Origin: Takakia lepidozioides
Taxonomy: Eukaryota; Streptophyta; Takakiopsida; Takakiales; Takakiaceae
DNA: 64,000 nt
Assembly (NCBI GenBank): GCA_030704615.1
Contig: CM060731.1
Location: 34,906,001 to 34,970,000 of the forward strand
Direction: 5' to 3'
A model generated the notes under the pieces. That model made no database searches, was not told the origin of the DNA, and saw nothing but the letters and a program-made list of their open reading frames with translations. The position numbers were made by a program, and so were the translations under genes. Positions 1-11,689 of this stretch are shown piece by piece (position 1 is the first letter of the stretch; each line of letters begins with the position of its first letter).

Positions 1-309
1 GAATGGCAGCCGAGCTTGCCTCCAGTCCTTTTAGTGTGAAATGAGCACCAGAATTTGGTACATTGAACATATGGTTCTATGATGACTGTCCCACTGGCTG
101 TTGGAGGACCAGCAACTTAACACTCCTCAGAAGATGCTGGTCTGGAAGTGGGAAGCAATTTGTATTTTCTTCAATATAAAGCACCATTTCATTTCATTTC
201 ATTCCAATTCTGACGCTTTTTGAAGTCTGTGAATCCACAACCAAAGAGATGCATTTGTAAACAAGCTCTCTACTGCTAGCTGCTAATCTGTGCCCCGGTG
301 TGATTCCAG

Positions 310-2306
310 GAGTTTGGCAAGCATGATAAGGAGCCTGCCAAGTATATCAAGCAATGGACAGGCAATAATACAAAAAGTGGAGCATCATATTCCTGTGATA
401 TAGGATATGAGCGTTTCCTTGCTCCTGAGGTTTGGGCTAGTTACCTGTTTCACCGCAGATCCGTCCTTCCCCCAATTTTGGCACTAGTGTCTGGCTATAA
501 TTGAAATAAAAATGAGGAGAGGAGATTGCTGTTGATTCTCATGCAGTATCCTGGTAGTGTCTGCAATGATGTTGTTGCTCAGTAATCAAAGCATGCATAT
601 ACAGGACGCAGACAAATGTTCTGCAGCCAAGCATGTAAGAAAATTTGCAGGAGTGGATGTTGTTACTGCTAAAGATTCCCAATTTCTTGACCAGGAAGAG
701 CATACTCACTAGATGCAGCAAAGAACTGGGCAAAGTGGCTTATAGACTGTACTCTATAGATACTTATACCAATAGTACTGGTGACCACCATTAGCTTGCA
801 TATGTGCTCAGGTATTTTTCTCTCCAGAAATTTATAGCAGTGACTTTACAGTGCCGCTGCCAGAGGTCGTTGACAAGTGCATCCAGTCCTCGCCAATTGA
901 TACACGTCGGGCCCTGTACAAGGTTCGTTCCATACCCTTTGGAAAGAGTACTATATCCAGCTCTTTGTTTGTACTACTCATACTGCAATGAGTATTTTCT
1001 TCCCATGAGCTAACCCTGGTCCTAAAGAGGATCTCTGAAGGTTATATACGGCCAAGGTTCCTGAAAGAGCTCGAGTAACTATTTCACCTGTAAACTGACA
1101 CTAACATACACTAATGGACATTCATTGAGTGTAGTGGATATATGTAATCAATTATCTTGGCCTGTGGGGAAGAGATTTCAGTGACTGCTGGTTTGGAAGT
1201 ATGTCAATATCTAGTGCATAGTAATCAAATACAGTATGTTTGCATGTATTGCTTGGAATGCAATTTGTTGGCCAGGAACATAGTCAATGGCTTTGACAAA
1301 GCTTTTGGTTGCAATTTTCCAGAACATTGTCCTCTCAGGAGGCTCTACCATGTTCAAAGATTTCCAGAGACGACTACAGCGTGACATCAAAAAGATTGTA
1401 GATGCACGGACCCTGTCTTCAGAGACTCGAAATGGTGGGACACTAAAAGTGGGTACTTTCTGCAGCTGAAATCGCTGTATCTTTCTCTCTATCTCCATAA
1501 TAGGTTTGTTTTGCTGATTTTGCAAAGCATTTACTTAAATCTGTCAGAGGGTAACATGCTTGATGGTAAATTTCCACACCCCCAGCTTTCATGGCCGTAT
1601 CCTAATGATAATGGATGAAGTGAGAATCAATCTCCCCAGGTTCAGTGGTCGGTCTTCCCGAGCGTTGTTGCCCAGCAGACTGCTCCTCCTGGGGTATGCA
1701 GTTATTCTGCAAGCCTGAAATCGGCAGCCCTTTTTCTAGTGTTCTTTTGCAATGAGGTGTTAATTTCGACTTGCTTGTCTTGAGATGGACTTTGATATAA
1801 GTTCACCACACTGACTGGAAGAATGGGTGTGGGAATGGACAGGCACAAGCAGTGGATGTGAATGTGGTGGGGCATCCCATGCAACGCTTTGCAGTTTGGT
1901 TTGGAGGCTCCCTTCTCGCTTCCACACCGGACTTCTATAATGTACCCTTCTGTCTGCTTCTATACTCAGATTGCTGGAATAGTGGTTACAGGGTGCCTAA
2001 TTGTCTTGAAACGTCTTCTACAGGTTGCTGGGTTGAACCATGGAAGCATTAATTCAGAACCTCAGAATCGAGGTAGAATGGTCCTCGAATATCTTTAGCA
2101 TTTTTAATAGGCTCTTTGACATGTAAGTCTCATGGCAATATTTTTCAGTAGTTCCTTTTTCTGAGAAGAGGAGGGTAAATGGGATTGCACAGGTATTAAT
2201 TCTCTGTAGTTTCCTTGTGTCACAGGCTTGTCATACCAAGGCAGAATATGAGGAGTATGGGTCTAGTATTTGCCGCCTCAACCCTGTCTTCAAGGGCATG
2301 TACTGA
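310..2306 (+). CDS. ARP3: Actin-related protein 3 (ARP3), last five exons; 5' part lies outside the window
   Basis: Subunit of the ARP2/3 complex, which nucleates branched actin filaments in the cytoplasm. Exons read directly: 310-429, 812-922, 1323-1448, 1843-1941, 2226-2306. All are phase 0, with AG before and GT after each internal exon, and together give 178 C-terminal residues. Diagnostic ARP3 blocks are [69 protein letters not shown] and [17 protein letters not shown], and the protein ends NPVFKGMY*. The second exon begins at the AG before GTATTTTTC; a later AG (827) would break the VFFSPE block and the frame. No frameshift or stop is seen, so this copy looks intact. The family is about 420-430 residues long, so more than half of the protein must be encoded upstream. 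Bases 1-309 are intron. Confidence 0.95.
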
Positions 2307-3558
2307 TGCCTCTTTACAGCAGTTTTGATCAATAGTCCATCCCTTTTCTGCAGGAAGGGCTTGGTGTGTCCTCCTTTGGCATTCCATTCTGTTTCATACT
2401 GTTACATACGAAAGAGAACATGCTTTGCAAAGCGTGCTGCATGATTTGCTGCAGGGTATCTTGAGTGGTGACTAAAGCTCAAGTTGAGACATGATAAATG
2501 ATTGTGTTGATAAATGATCTGATGTCTTAGTTCTGGTCTTTTCGAAACTGGCTGCTTGTGAGTGCACTGCAAAAGAGCTATTATTTTATATGGAATTGTA
2601 GATGTAGGAGTATTCACATTGATTTCCAGTCAATGGTGGATATAGGAAGCCGTCTGAGGGAATGTATGACATCTAGAGAGGCATAGATGAGTCCCATGTA
2701 GAAACAGCATAAATAGTTACATTTTTTGGAGAGAGATTGTACTCATAAGACGTTGTTTGCCGTAGCCTTGTGGCCATTGACCCCGCGTCCAGTTTGAGCG
2801 GGAAAGAGAGAGAGAGAGAGAGTATATTCATTTTATTTATTTATTTATTTTTATTTGTTTTTAGAGATATTCATTCTAGTTCACCTGATAGACAAATAGA
2901 TATAAAGGAATTTCATAACCTCCTTGACGTCCAATGGTTATGCTTTTGGACTTTTGTCGTTCAACAAAATGGTTCTGCGTTGTGTTTGGCTTTGAACAAT
3001 GCTATATTCCCACATTCATCGGGGTCCACTGAGCTGTTGTCCTGACTTGCATGACATTGTTCTAGTGATATTAATCAAACCCAATTTTTTTCATGGATTA
3101 TAAGAGTGCACATGGCATGGAGATTTCAACACACGCCTTTATGAGATTAACTAGTTTGAGGATTGATGGACTTACAGAGGAAGAAATTGAGGTTTCCAAA
3201 GCAGATTAGTATGTTAAGTATGTACTCTGTATTTCGTCGTTCAAGTCAGCTGAACTTTTATTCAAAACGAGAGTGGTGGGTGTAGTGGGAAGATCAATAA
3301 TCGTCTATTTTCCGTCTTGGGATGAATGTTGATGAAAGCCTTAAGATCTTAAGGAAGTAGATGTTCACTTACTTCTAGTAGCTGATTGATCAGCTCTAAG
3401 TAGCTGAGTGATCAGCTTTTTGTGCCCACATCAGTAAAACATATAAGACAGACAGTGCACACCTGAAACTGCACACATTTCTTAAATGATCCATTTTAGG
3501 TGTTACTACCTTACTCACCTTCTGATGTACAATGAGCTCTCGGTTACTATAGCTGCTA
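2307..3558. other. ARP3 3' flank, no gene seen
   Basis: This is the ARP3 3' UTR and intergenic DNA. It contains a short (GA)n run near 2806-2822 followed by a T/A-rich tract to about 2870. Short ORFs here have no recognisable domain or splice context. It ends at the 9-bp target duplication of the MULE. Confidence 0.6.
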
Positions 3559-3567
3559 GCTGAGAAT
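3559..3567 (+). repeat. 9-bp target site duplication, left copy
   Basis: GCTGAGAAT directly precedes the left terminal inverted repeat. The same nine bases directly follow the right one at 18244-18252. Mutator-superfamily insertions typically make 8-11 bp (mostly 9 bp) duplications. Confidence 0.92.
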
Positions 3568-3809
3568 GGAAGATAATAGGAATAATGTAAGAACTTAATG
3601 CAAGCGCGTCAGGACGGTCCAGCCCTGACACCCGTACCCCCGGTTCTTCGCCTCCGGCAAACATCGAAAGGCAGCCGGCTGGGCTCGGTCAATCCCTCCC
3701 CACCCCCGCCCTCATCCCATCGGCGTCGTCGCCCCTGCGTCGTCGTTCTGCGACACCAGTCCGCCGCTTCCAGCAGTCCGCCAGTTCCCTGTAACCCCCG
3801 CCCCGGGTT
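3568..3809 (+). repeat. Left terminal inverted repeat of the MULE
   Basis: Matches the reverse complement of 18004-18243 almost base for base. The few differences include GTAAGAAC versus GTTAGAAC and small indels around 3735-3785. It is GC-rich after the first 40 bp. It starts with G and ends with C, as MULE ends often do, and runs straight into the TGTAACCC repeat arm. Confidence 0.93.
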
Positions 3810-3812
3810 CCC

Positions 3813-5130
3813 TCTGTAACTCCGCCGAGTGTAACCCACACCACCATGTAACCCTCTGTAACCCATGTAACCTCTATACACCGCAGAGTGTCACCCCCAC
3901 CCCTACAATAACCCTCACTACATCTACACCTTCTGTAACCCATGTAACCCTCTATAACACCCAGAGTGTCACCCCCACCCCTATGTAACCCTCACTACAA
4001 TGTAACCCTCTGTAACACTTTTCACACCCTCTATAACCCCGCAGAGTGTCACCTTTGGTCCCCCCACCCTATGTAACCCTCACTACATGTAACCCTCCTG
4101 TAACACTTTGCAACCCCTGTAACCCTATGTAACCCTCTGTAACCCTGTAACCCTCTGTAAACACCGCAAGTGTAACCCTCACTCCCATGTTAACCTTTGG
4201 TAACCCTTTTGTAACCCATGTAATCCCTCTGTGACCCTCTGTAACCCATGTAACCCTCTGTGACCCCTTTGTAACCCTCACCACCATGTAACCCTCTGTA
4301 ATACCGCAGAGTGTCACCCTAACCCTCACTCCATGTAACCCTCTCTGACCCTCTGTAACCCTCACCACCATGTAACCCTCTGTAACCCATGTAACCCTCT
4401 GTGACCCTCTATATCCCTCACCAGGTGTAACCCTTACCACCATGTAACCCTCTGTAACACCGCAGAGTGTCACCCTCGGCCACCATGTACCCCCGTAAAC
4501 CTCACAAACCCTCTGTGACAAACCGCACCAGTAACCCTCACTCATGTAACCCTCACAAACCCATCTGTGGCTCTGTAACCCATGTAACCCCTCTGTACCA
4601 AACGCCAGAGTGTCGCCTCACCCCTTATGTAACCCTCACTCATGTAACCCTCTGTAACCCTCTGTAACACCGCAGAGTGTCACCCTCACCCCTATGTAAC
4701 CCTCATTCCATGTAACCCTCTCTGACCCTCTGTAACCCATGTAACCCTCTGTGACCCTCTATATCCCTCACCAGGTGTAACCCTTACCACCATGTAACCC
4801 TCTGTAACACCGCAGAGTGTCACCCTCGCCACCATGTAACCCTCACTCCATGTAACCCTCACAAACCCTCTGTGGCTCTGTAACCTATGTAACCCTCTGT
4901 AACACCGCAGAGTGTCGCCCTCACCCCTTATGTAACCCTCACTCCATGTAACCCTCTATAACCCATGTAACCCTTTGTAACCCTCACCACCATGTAACCC
5001 TCTGTAACACCACAGAGTGTCACCTCTCACCCTATGTAACCCTCACTCCATGTAACCCTCTCTGACCCTCTGTAACCCTCACCACCATGTAACCCTCTGT
5101 AACCCATGTAACCCTCTGTAACACCGCCTC
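3813..5130 (-). repeat. Left subterminal array of GGGTTACA-type repeats
   Basis: About 1.3 kb is almost entirely variants of CATGTAACCCTCTGTAACC and CCGCAGAGTGTCACCCTCACC. Read on the minus strand these are GGGTTACA and GGTGACACTCTGCGG. Larger blocks repeat; for example a block with CTATATCCCTCACCAGGTG occurs near 4410 and again near 4760, about 345 bp apart. It is the mirror image of the right arm, so together with the 240-bp ends each inverted repeat is about 1.4-1.5 kb. ORFs such as 4069-4545 (-) are by-products of the repeat, not genes. Confidence 0.9.
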
Positions 5131-6433
5131 GTGTACATCATACACGTGTAAACTATCCGACGGCCGAATGGAGGTTTAAATAGAGGTCGAAACCCTAATT
5201 TGCTCTCTCCATCCGTTTTTCAGATTCCTAGCTCGCTCGTTTTTTTGCTTTGGGGCATCAGCTTTCTGCAATTCCCATGGTCGCCCAATCGGCTTCACAC
5301 ATCAATGCGAAAGATTTGTAGTTCATTCAGTTCAGTATCGTCATCCCAGCAACATACAAGACAACGCTTTCCGCGCAGCGATCCGTCAAATCTATTACTA
5401 CGGTTTTCTCTACGATTGATACGGTTGTCTCTATTCTTTTTCTTTCTCAATGTCATTCTTGTTGTTTTGTCACCGTCCCCGATGGCTATGGTATTCCTAA
5501 GATCCGCATTAGGAAAGGGTTTTGTTTCTTTCGGTCTAGCCATGCAAGCAGCCGCTCATTTGGGGTGCCCATTCACTCTCCTCTCGTGTATCTTTTGTTC
5601 ACACACCAGCCGGGGCAGCCTACTCATCGCTAATTATGGATGCAATACGTATCGAATCATGCGTGTTTGCAAGCACTGTCAACCGGTTACATGTCTGATG
5701 GTTTATATGACTACCTCACGTGTGCTATGGTTACACACAGGGGGTTACACGGTGTTTTCTTTCTCAATACATGCTGGCTTGGTAGACGGTTTAGTAATGG
5801 AGGTTTAGATGGGGTTGACATGTTTGATGGGTTACGTGGATGTTGCGCTCGCGGAGCCACATAGGCTAGGGTTACATGGGTGGGGCGTTACATTGACCAT
5901 GTTTACCTGGAGGTTGCATACTAATGGTTTGATATGACAGGGTTACATCGATGTTGTGTTCGGGAGTCACATAGACTAGGGGTACATGAGGTTGTGACGA
6001 AGGGTTACATCATATGTGGGTACCTGACGGAGGGTTACACTCGACGTGCCTGGCATGCGGGTAACGGCCGGTTTGTCGCGCTCACAAGTGTAGGGTTACG
6101 GGTTACACTCCGCTATTCCGGGTGACACCGGGATTGCAACTCATACACGTGTGAGTCAGTGCGGATATAATTGATTGCAAGCCGCCAGATTTTAATGAAC
6201 CGCCGTCTTTCGCTTAACCGACGTGCCTTACGGGTGACATCTAGCTAGCTTCGTTCTTCGTTCTTGATCATTGTTCAGTTTTCCCCTTCTCGCAGCCTTT
6301 CATATTCTTCCTGCACTCCTTGTGCGTGCTCCCTGTTGTGCGTTCTTCGGAATTCTCTTGGTCTTGGTCTTTTCTTGTCTTGTCTTTTCTTGCTCTTGCT
6401 CTTCTCTTCTCTCTGTCAGCTTTTTCTTTGTCA
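5131..6433 (+). promoter_or_regulatory. MULE leader region upstream of the Ulp1-type gene, with a GGGTTACA block
   Basis: This non-coding stretch lies between the left arm and the first start codon at 6434. A TATA-like TTTAAATAGAGG sits at 5175-5186. A degenerate inverted exon copy occupies about 5472-5625. From about 5736 to 6125 GGGTTACA/GGGTTACAT units recur, here in the opposite orientation to the left arm. The last 200 bp before the start codon are pyrimidine-rich. The promoter role is inferred from position only. Confidence 0.4.
5472..5625 (-). pseudogene. Inverted, degenerate copy of the zinc-finger exon of the Ulp1-type gene
   Basis: On the minus strand the peptide AACMARPKETKPFPNADL matches AACMARPKGTKPFPDAEL of the plus-strand gene (about 6680-6735). 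Further upstream, the DNA reading K-D-T-R-G-E-stop-M-G aligns with the zinc-finger stretch KVDKSRLNR of the intact exon. An in-frame stop and loss of the finger cysteines show it is not functional. Downstream of NTIAIGDG the similarity ends. It lies less than 1 kb from its parental exon, in head-to-head orientation, so it probably arose by local inverted duplication. Confidence 0.6.
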
Positions 6434-9400
6434 TGGCTGATTGTTATTTGTTCCCTGGAGAGGCTACTATTCCATTTGATCACTTGAAAAGGGATGGCGA
6501 ACGAGTTCGCTTCTGGTACACTGAGCATGAGCATGCTACAATGATCGCGTACTGCCACACCAGGTGTAGAGAGGCCAAGGTGGAGGGAGCAAAGGGCCGG
6601 CCTAAGTTCAAATGTCCTTATTGTGGGGCAGTAAAGGTAGATAAGAGCAGATTGAATCGGCATATTGTCGATGGAACGGCCGCATGTATGGCCAGACCGA
6701 AAGGAACAAAACCGTTTCCTGATGCGGAGCTCAAGCATGCCATGGCTGTTGAAAATGTGATGAATTCTGTTCCAGCTTCTTCTGTTGATGCATATCATGC
6801 ATGGATTCTGCAAAATAGGGTGGCTTTGGGTGAGATTGCAGATCCTATTGAAGTGCCTGCTGTTGTACCTTCTTCGGCTATTTCTGCTACAGAGGTTCCA
6901 TCTTCTGGTGCTCCTGCTGTTTCTGTCCCTGGTCCTTCTATTCGGCAGGTTTCTAACGAGAGAGACAAGCGGCGATTGAGCCCGCCTCTACCTGTCCCTA
7001 TTGCAAAGAAAATCAACATTGGAAACCGGGAAACCGGAGCTCAAGGTTCATCTTGCGAAAGCGAACTCCAGGCTCAATCCTTCTGCTACCGCATGGCCTT
7101 ATTCCTCAGTTCCCATTTCCGAATGTCAATGAGAAGGGGTTTTGGCCGGCATTCCAAGAATTTGTTGCGCGAGGCGAGGGCGCAGTCCATGCGACAGCTG
7201 CAAAATCAAGTTGTTCTATCGACAGACAATCAAGTTGGACCTGCTTTCTCTCTTTTTCAAATTTTGGGCTGTTGTCTATCCATGTAACCCCCTTGTGTTA
7301 CCCCCCTGTCTCTGTGGGTAAGTGTAACCCACCTACAGAGGACAAAAAAAAACCCCTATGGTGTAACCCACCTCTGTGTAACCCCGTGTAGCCCATCTTG
7401 TTTGTAACCCATTTCATGTGTAACCCCTCGTGCTGTAACCTTTTCTCTGGTGTAACCCCTCACGCTGTATTGCGCAGGGAGCTCGATATCATCTTAGAAG
7501 CGATGATATGGACAGTGTTGTTGCTGCCCACAAGGCGTTTACTGCCCAGCCGGATCATGGTGTTTAAGAGGAAAATCGGGTGAAGGAGTATTTAGAGAGC
7601 ATTGGGCATCCTGACATGCCAAAGCAGAAAAAGAAAAAAGGTGGGAGACTTACACGAGTCCATCGAGAGAGCCAAGCCTCACATGATGATGACACGATGG
7701 ACGAACTAGCTGTTGGCAATACCGACCTTGACGATGCCAGAACTTCAAATCCTCTTGTCATCACTATTACTGTAGATGGAATCAAAGGTTTGGTTGTTCC
7801 AGATCCGTTGGAATTCACTCGTGGTTTTGCCGAAGGATTGATCAGTCAAATGGAGAATCTCACCAAACCGCACATTGGACCGCCACCACTCCTTTTGAGA
7901 ATTCTGGCCCACAACGATGTAAGAAATCATGGCAGGTCAGTTTCCCAAACGCATCCCAGGTTGGGGTTCACGACTGAACTTCTGGAAAGTGCTCTTACGG
8001 CCTCAAAGGTGAAGGACCTGGTCGATGAGTATTACGGCTTTAGTCTGATGTACTTTGCACAACCTGGTGACGGAATTGCGACCTTGGATTCTGAGCTCGA
8101 AGACTTAAGATCGAGTTTGAGTACAGAAGAGTGGGGTGACCGGTCAATTAAGATCAACGGAGCTATACAGTTTTGCAAGGCAAGCCGTCGTCGCGCCGCC
8201 CATCACTTTGCGATCCAACAGAGAGAATCGTTTATCCAGCTTTGGTGTTGTGGCCTCTTCAGCGAATCACCAACAGAAATGGACTTCAATGCGCGTTTGG
8301 GCATCCAGTATATGAGAGACCTTGGGTCTGTAGTGCCTTGGTATCTCTGTAAGTGTTACTCCATCCACTGTCACCCTCTCGTCGTGTAACCCCTTTGTGT
8401 GTAATCTTGTAATCATTGTAACCCTCGCTATGTGGAACCTTGTAACTCAGTGTAACCCTCGTTGTGTGTAACCCTGTAATCAGTGTAACCCTCTGTAACC
8501 CTGTACCCCTAATGGTACCCCTCGTTGTGTACCCTCGAACCCTCTCATGGTAGTGTAACCCATTGCAAACTACTGTCTCTAACAGGGTGGTGTAACCACA
8601 TCGTGTAATCCGAACCACTGTCTTGTCCTAGTCAGTGTAACCCTTACATAGTGTAACCCTTGCACTTTCAAAAACCTCGTTCCACGACTAAAAACCTTTG
8701 TCTTTTCCCCGATGCAGATGAGTCCGAGCTCATGACCAATCAAGTCGCCAATGCGTTCAAAAACCTTTTTGAGGCTCAACGTGAGCTTCACGAAGTTGTG
8801 TATGGGGCCCCTCCACAATGCGATACAGGGGCGCAGGGGGCGCGCAGACGAGCGATGGGCCAATTTCCGCCCCGCAGAGCGACGATGTACATGACGAGGA
8901 CATCATTCCAAGTCAATCTGCCGTTGTATCTTTGTCGCAGGTTGGTGAATTGTACTCAACCCAGCTGCACTTAGGGGTGAACCTAGCAGACTTGACGCGG
9001 GATTTGCCATGAATTCTGATACTGATACTGAAGATGATACATCAAGGTGGAACACCCAAGTGCGAACCTCTTTGTCCGCAGCCCCAGTCATTTCTTTTGA
9101 AGGTCTTAATCGAAGAATCGGGGACCCGCTTGACCCAGAGTCTGTGTATGACTTTGAATCTGGAGATGCTGGGTTGAACCCTCGATGCAGCAATGTAAGT
9201 ATTTGTCAGGATCATGTGGTCAACCTCTCTCAGAATGACCCAGCCTTCGTGGGTCCCATTGATGCGCAGGGTGACACTGCAAGGGGAGGATGCCCTGAAA
9301 CCGAGGGTTACACTGCACCTGAGGGTGACACTGTGCAGAGAGGAGCAACAGGGAAGGAGGGTTACACTGCACCTCAGGTGACACTGCGGATACCGTGTGG

Positions 9401-11637
9401 CTGACAATGCCGTGAGGGACATTGTCGTGGGTGACACACCATTGCCCGTGAACACTGCAACTTCCGTTGAGAGTGACATTGACATGGGTTACACTGATAG
9501 GGGTGACACCCCACAGCCAACCCACATGGTAGATGTCAGTGAGTGTAACACTGCCATGGATGACATTCCACTACCACTAGTCGTGGAAGGTGACACTCCT
9601 TTGCCACGGCCACTAGTCGCGACGGATGACGGTCTTCCGCTAGTCAACATGGTCTTGGAGGGTGCGGAGAAGGGACACAATCAAGGATGGCATTGAGGAG
9701 GTTGATGCAAAGAAGAGTGACATCGACATGGGTGACACGGGGAAGGGTGTCACCGAGGAGGTTGTCAGTTGGAAGGGTGACACAAAGCAGGGTCACACTG
9801 AGAAGCGTTTCACTGTGGAGAGTCACGAAGAGAGGATGTTGCGGAGCATCTAGACACTGAGAAGAGTGACACTGCCAAGGGTGACACACATAAGATTGTT
9901 ACTCAGCAGAGTGACACTGGGAAGGAACCCGATGAGAAGGGTGACACTGCGAAGAGTGACACTGATAATGCGGCCAAAGAGAAGGGTGACACTGAGGTGA
10001 CACTGAGAAGGTAAGAGAAGGGTGACACTGAGACGTGACACTAGCCGAAGAGAAGGGTGACACTGAGAATCGTGACACTGAGGAGGTAGCCGAAGAAGGG
10101 TGACACTAAGAAGCGTGTGACAAGGGGTTTGAACAGAAGGGTGACACTGACAGGGGTAGCACCGAGGAGGTGAGCTGTGACACTTCTGCCCTTGGTCAAT
10201 CACCTCCCAGCACGTCTCAGACGAGGGAGTAGTCTTCAGCACTTGCAGCAAACTCAGAACAAGGCACCTCTGGCTCAGAAATTCCCCCTACCGGCGGCAT
10301 TGTCAGGGTTGCAGAGAATCCCAGGAGGTCAAAACGGCCGCCTGCTCAAAGAAAGCGGTTGGCTGAACCCCCTAGCGCTGACAAAGAAGTATCTGTTCTT
10401 GTCGCACCCAAAAAACAGCGAACCAAACCGAAAGGCAAAAGTGCAGGGGTCTCGGAGGTTGACGTTGTCCAGCAGCAAGAGGTCCTTGCCAAGCACTTGC
10501 GGGAGCGTTCGAGGTACCTCATTGTACTTTGATCCTCTCTGATTTTGAATATTGATTATAACTCTTGTATGATGCATCGTAATGTTCGTAATGTGCGGTT
10601 TGTTGTGCAGACTAAAACAACGGTACTTGACAAAGTTCAGAATGGTGTCGGACCCTCCTGGGGCGCCCGAAGTGAAGTTTTATTATGGCGATGCCTTCCT
10701 GGCTTCTAGTCCGTTACAGTTTTACTTGGAAGAGACAGATTTTGAGCCGATGTATAAAATAAGAGCAACTGTCACAGATGCATTGCTCTCGGGTTACAAC
10801 AAACTTCTGGAGGCCAAATTGTTTAAGGCTATCGCACCTGAGTTTGTCATCTGTGCTCCTTTCCAATGGCATGTCATGCGTACCAATGGTAACGATCTGC
10901 AGACGCTATTCGGGTTGGTGCAAGAATGGTACACTCAGGATGCCCGAGGGATGGTGTTCACAAAGAATCGAGATCTTGTGGACGTGGTTGTCATCCCTAT
11001 TGTCTTCGAGTAAGTAATTTCAGCGTTGACTGAGCATGTTGGGTTACACTCCTCTATTCTAGACTGAGTTGCACTAGTGACTGCTGACTAGTTGTGTAAC
11101 ACCGTTTAGAGTTACAGTACAAAGGGTTACACTACTGGGTTGGGTTACACCACAATGGGTTTCATTGGAGATGTTTTTTTTCTATTCTGACGTAACGGCT
11201 TTGTTTGTGTTGCAGTGATCACTGGAGTGTTGCTGTTTTAGAGCGCCGAGGTCGGATAGTACATTTGGACTCCCATAAAACCATTGCCCGACCCAAACTC
11301 ATTGAAGGAATTTTGCGAAATTTTGCCATAGCGTTCTTTGATTTCATGCCTGGATCTGATGACTTCAGTTACGTCATGGAGAGGATGGAATGGTTTGAGG
11401 CCAGTGTCCCCCCCACAACGGAGCTGTTGGGAGTGCGGCTATTATGCACTTTGTTTTGTGCAATTTTACTTGGAGTGGAAGTTCAATGTGAAAACCACAG
11501 AAGATCGAACCCGTCATAGGCGGGCGTTTACTGCAAGTTGGTTCAACGAGTCAACCATGATAGCTTCCCGTACTCATATGATTAGTTGGCTGTGTGACGA
11601 GATGGACAAAGACTTGGTCAGATGGCCAAAGAAATAA
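6434..11637 (+). pseudogene. MULE-borne BED-like zinc finger / Ulp1-type (C48) cysteine protease gene, decayed
   Basis: Ulp1/SENP proteases cleave SUMO from proteins, and a MULE-borne branch exists in plants. The N-terminal exon (from 6434, MADCYLFPGEATIPFDHL) has a BED-like finger, CPYCGAVKVDKSRLNRHI followed by a Cys, then MARPKGTKPF. A middle exon is 7477-8352. A charged exon ends about 10511 (RRSKRPPAQRK, NLS-like). The protease exons are 10611-11009 and 11216-11637. The catalytic blocks are visible: DHWSVAVLE (His), VHLDSHK (Asp), and QRSCWECGYYALC (Gln and nucleophile Cys). Decay: in-frame TAA at 7565-7567; frame changes near 7040-7090 and 8820-8850; and a frame change at a C7 homopolymer near 11410 that separates the His/Asp part from the Cys part. 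Introns consist largely of GTTACAC/TGTAACCC repeats. Exact exon borders in the middle are uncertain. Confidence 0.8.
9283..10195 (+). repeat. GGTGACACTG-type repeat, partly open as a GDT peptide repeat
   Basis: About 0.9 kb of irregular 10-21 bp units such as GAAGGGTGACACTG(CG/AG) lies inside the Ulp1-type gene. In changing frames it reads as xGDTxx repeats (EGDTPLPRP, EKSDTD, KGDTEK). The core GTGACAC differs by one base from the GTTACAC of the introns and arms, which suggests a common origin. Its orientation keeps a frame with few stops for long stretches (9009-9404, 9397-9696, 9662-9853), but indels break it. It could be an expanded coding minisatellite or an intron that is open by chance. 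Confidence 0.7.
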
Positions 11638-11689
11638 ATAGCGTCTCTTGATGCATTTTTGCTTCTATGTGGTTTGTTCGTAACACTTC

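Noticed and set aside
430-827. A missing ARP3 microexon between FLAPE and EIYSSDF
   Set aside because: Using the acceptor at 810-811 the exon begins GTATTTTTCTCTCCAG and encodes VFFSPE in frame, so nothing is missing.
4069-4545. Long minus-strand ORF (158 codons) in the left arm, and similar plus-strand ORFs at 16840-17880
   Set aside because: They are translations of the GGGTTACA repeat (VTEGYMVVRVT-type) and occur wherever the short unit keeps frame; no independent coding signal.
3813-5130. Interstitial telomere, because units contain GGGTTA
   Set aside because: Units are GGGTTACA separated by other bases, never head-to-tail TTAGGG or plant TTTAGGG, and the blocks are mirror-image arms of a transposon.
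3813-5130. CRISPR-like array
   Set aside because: Degenerate nested tandem repeat in a plant genome, without constant repeat length, unique spacers or cas genes.
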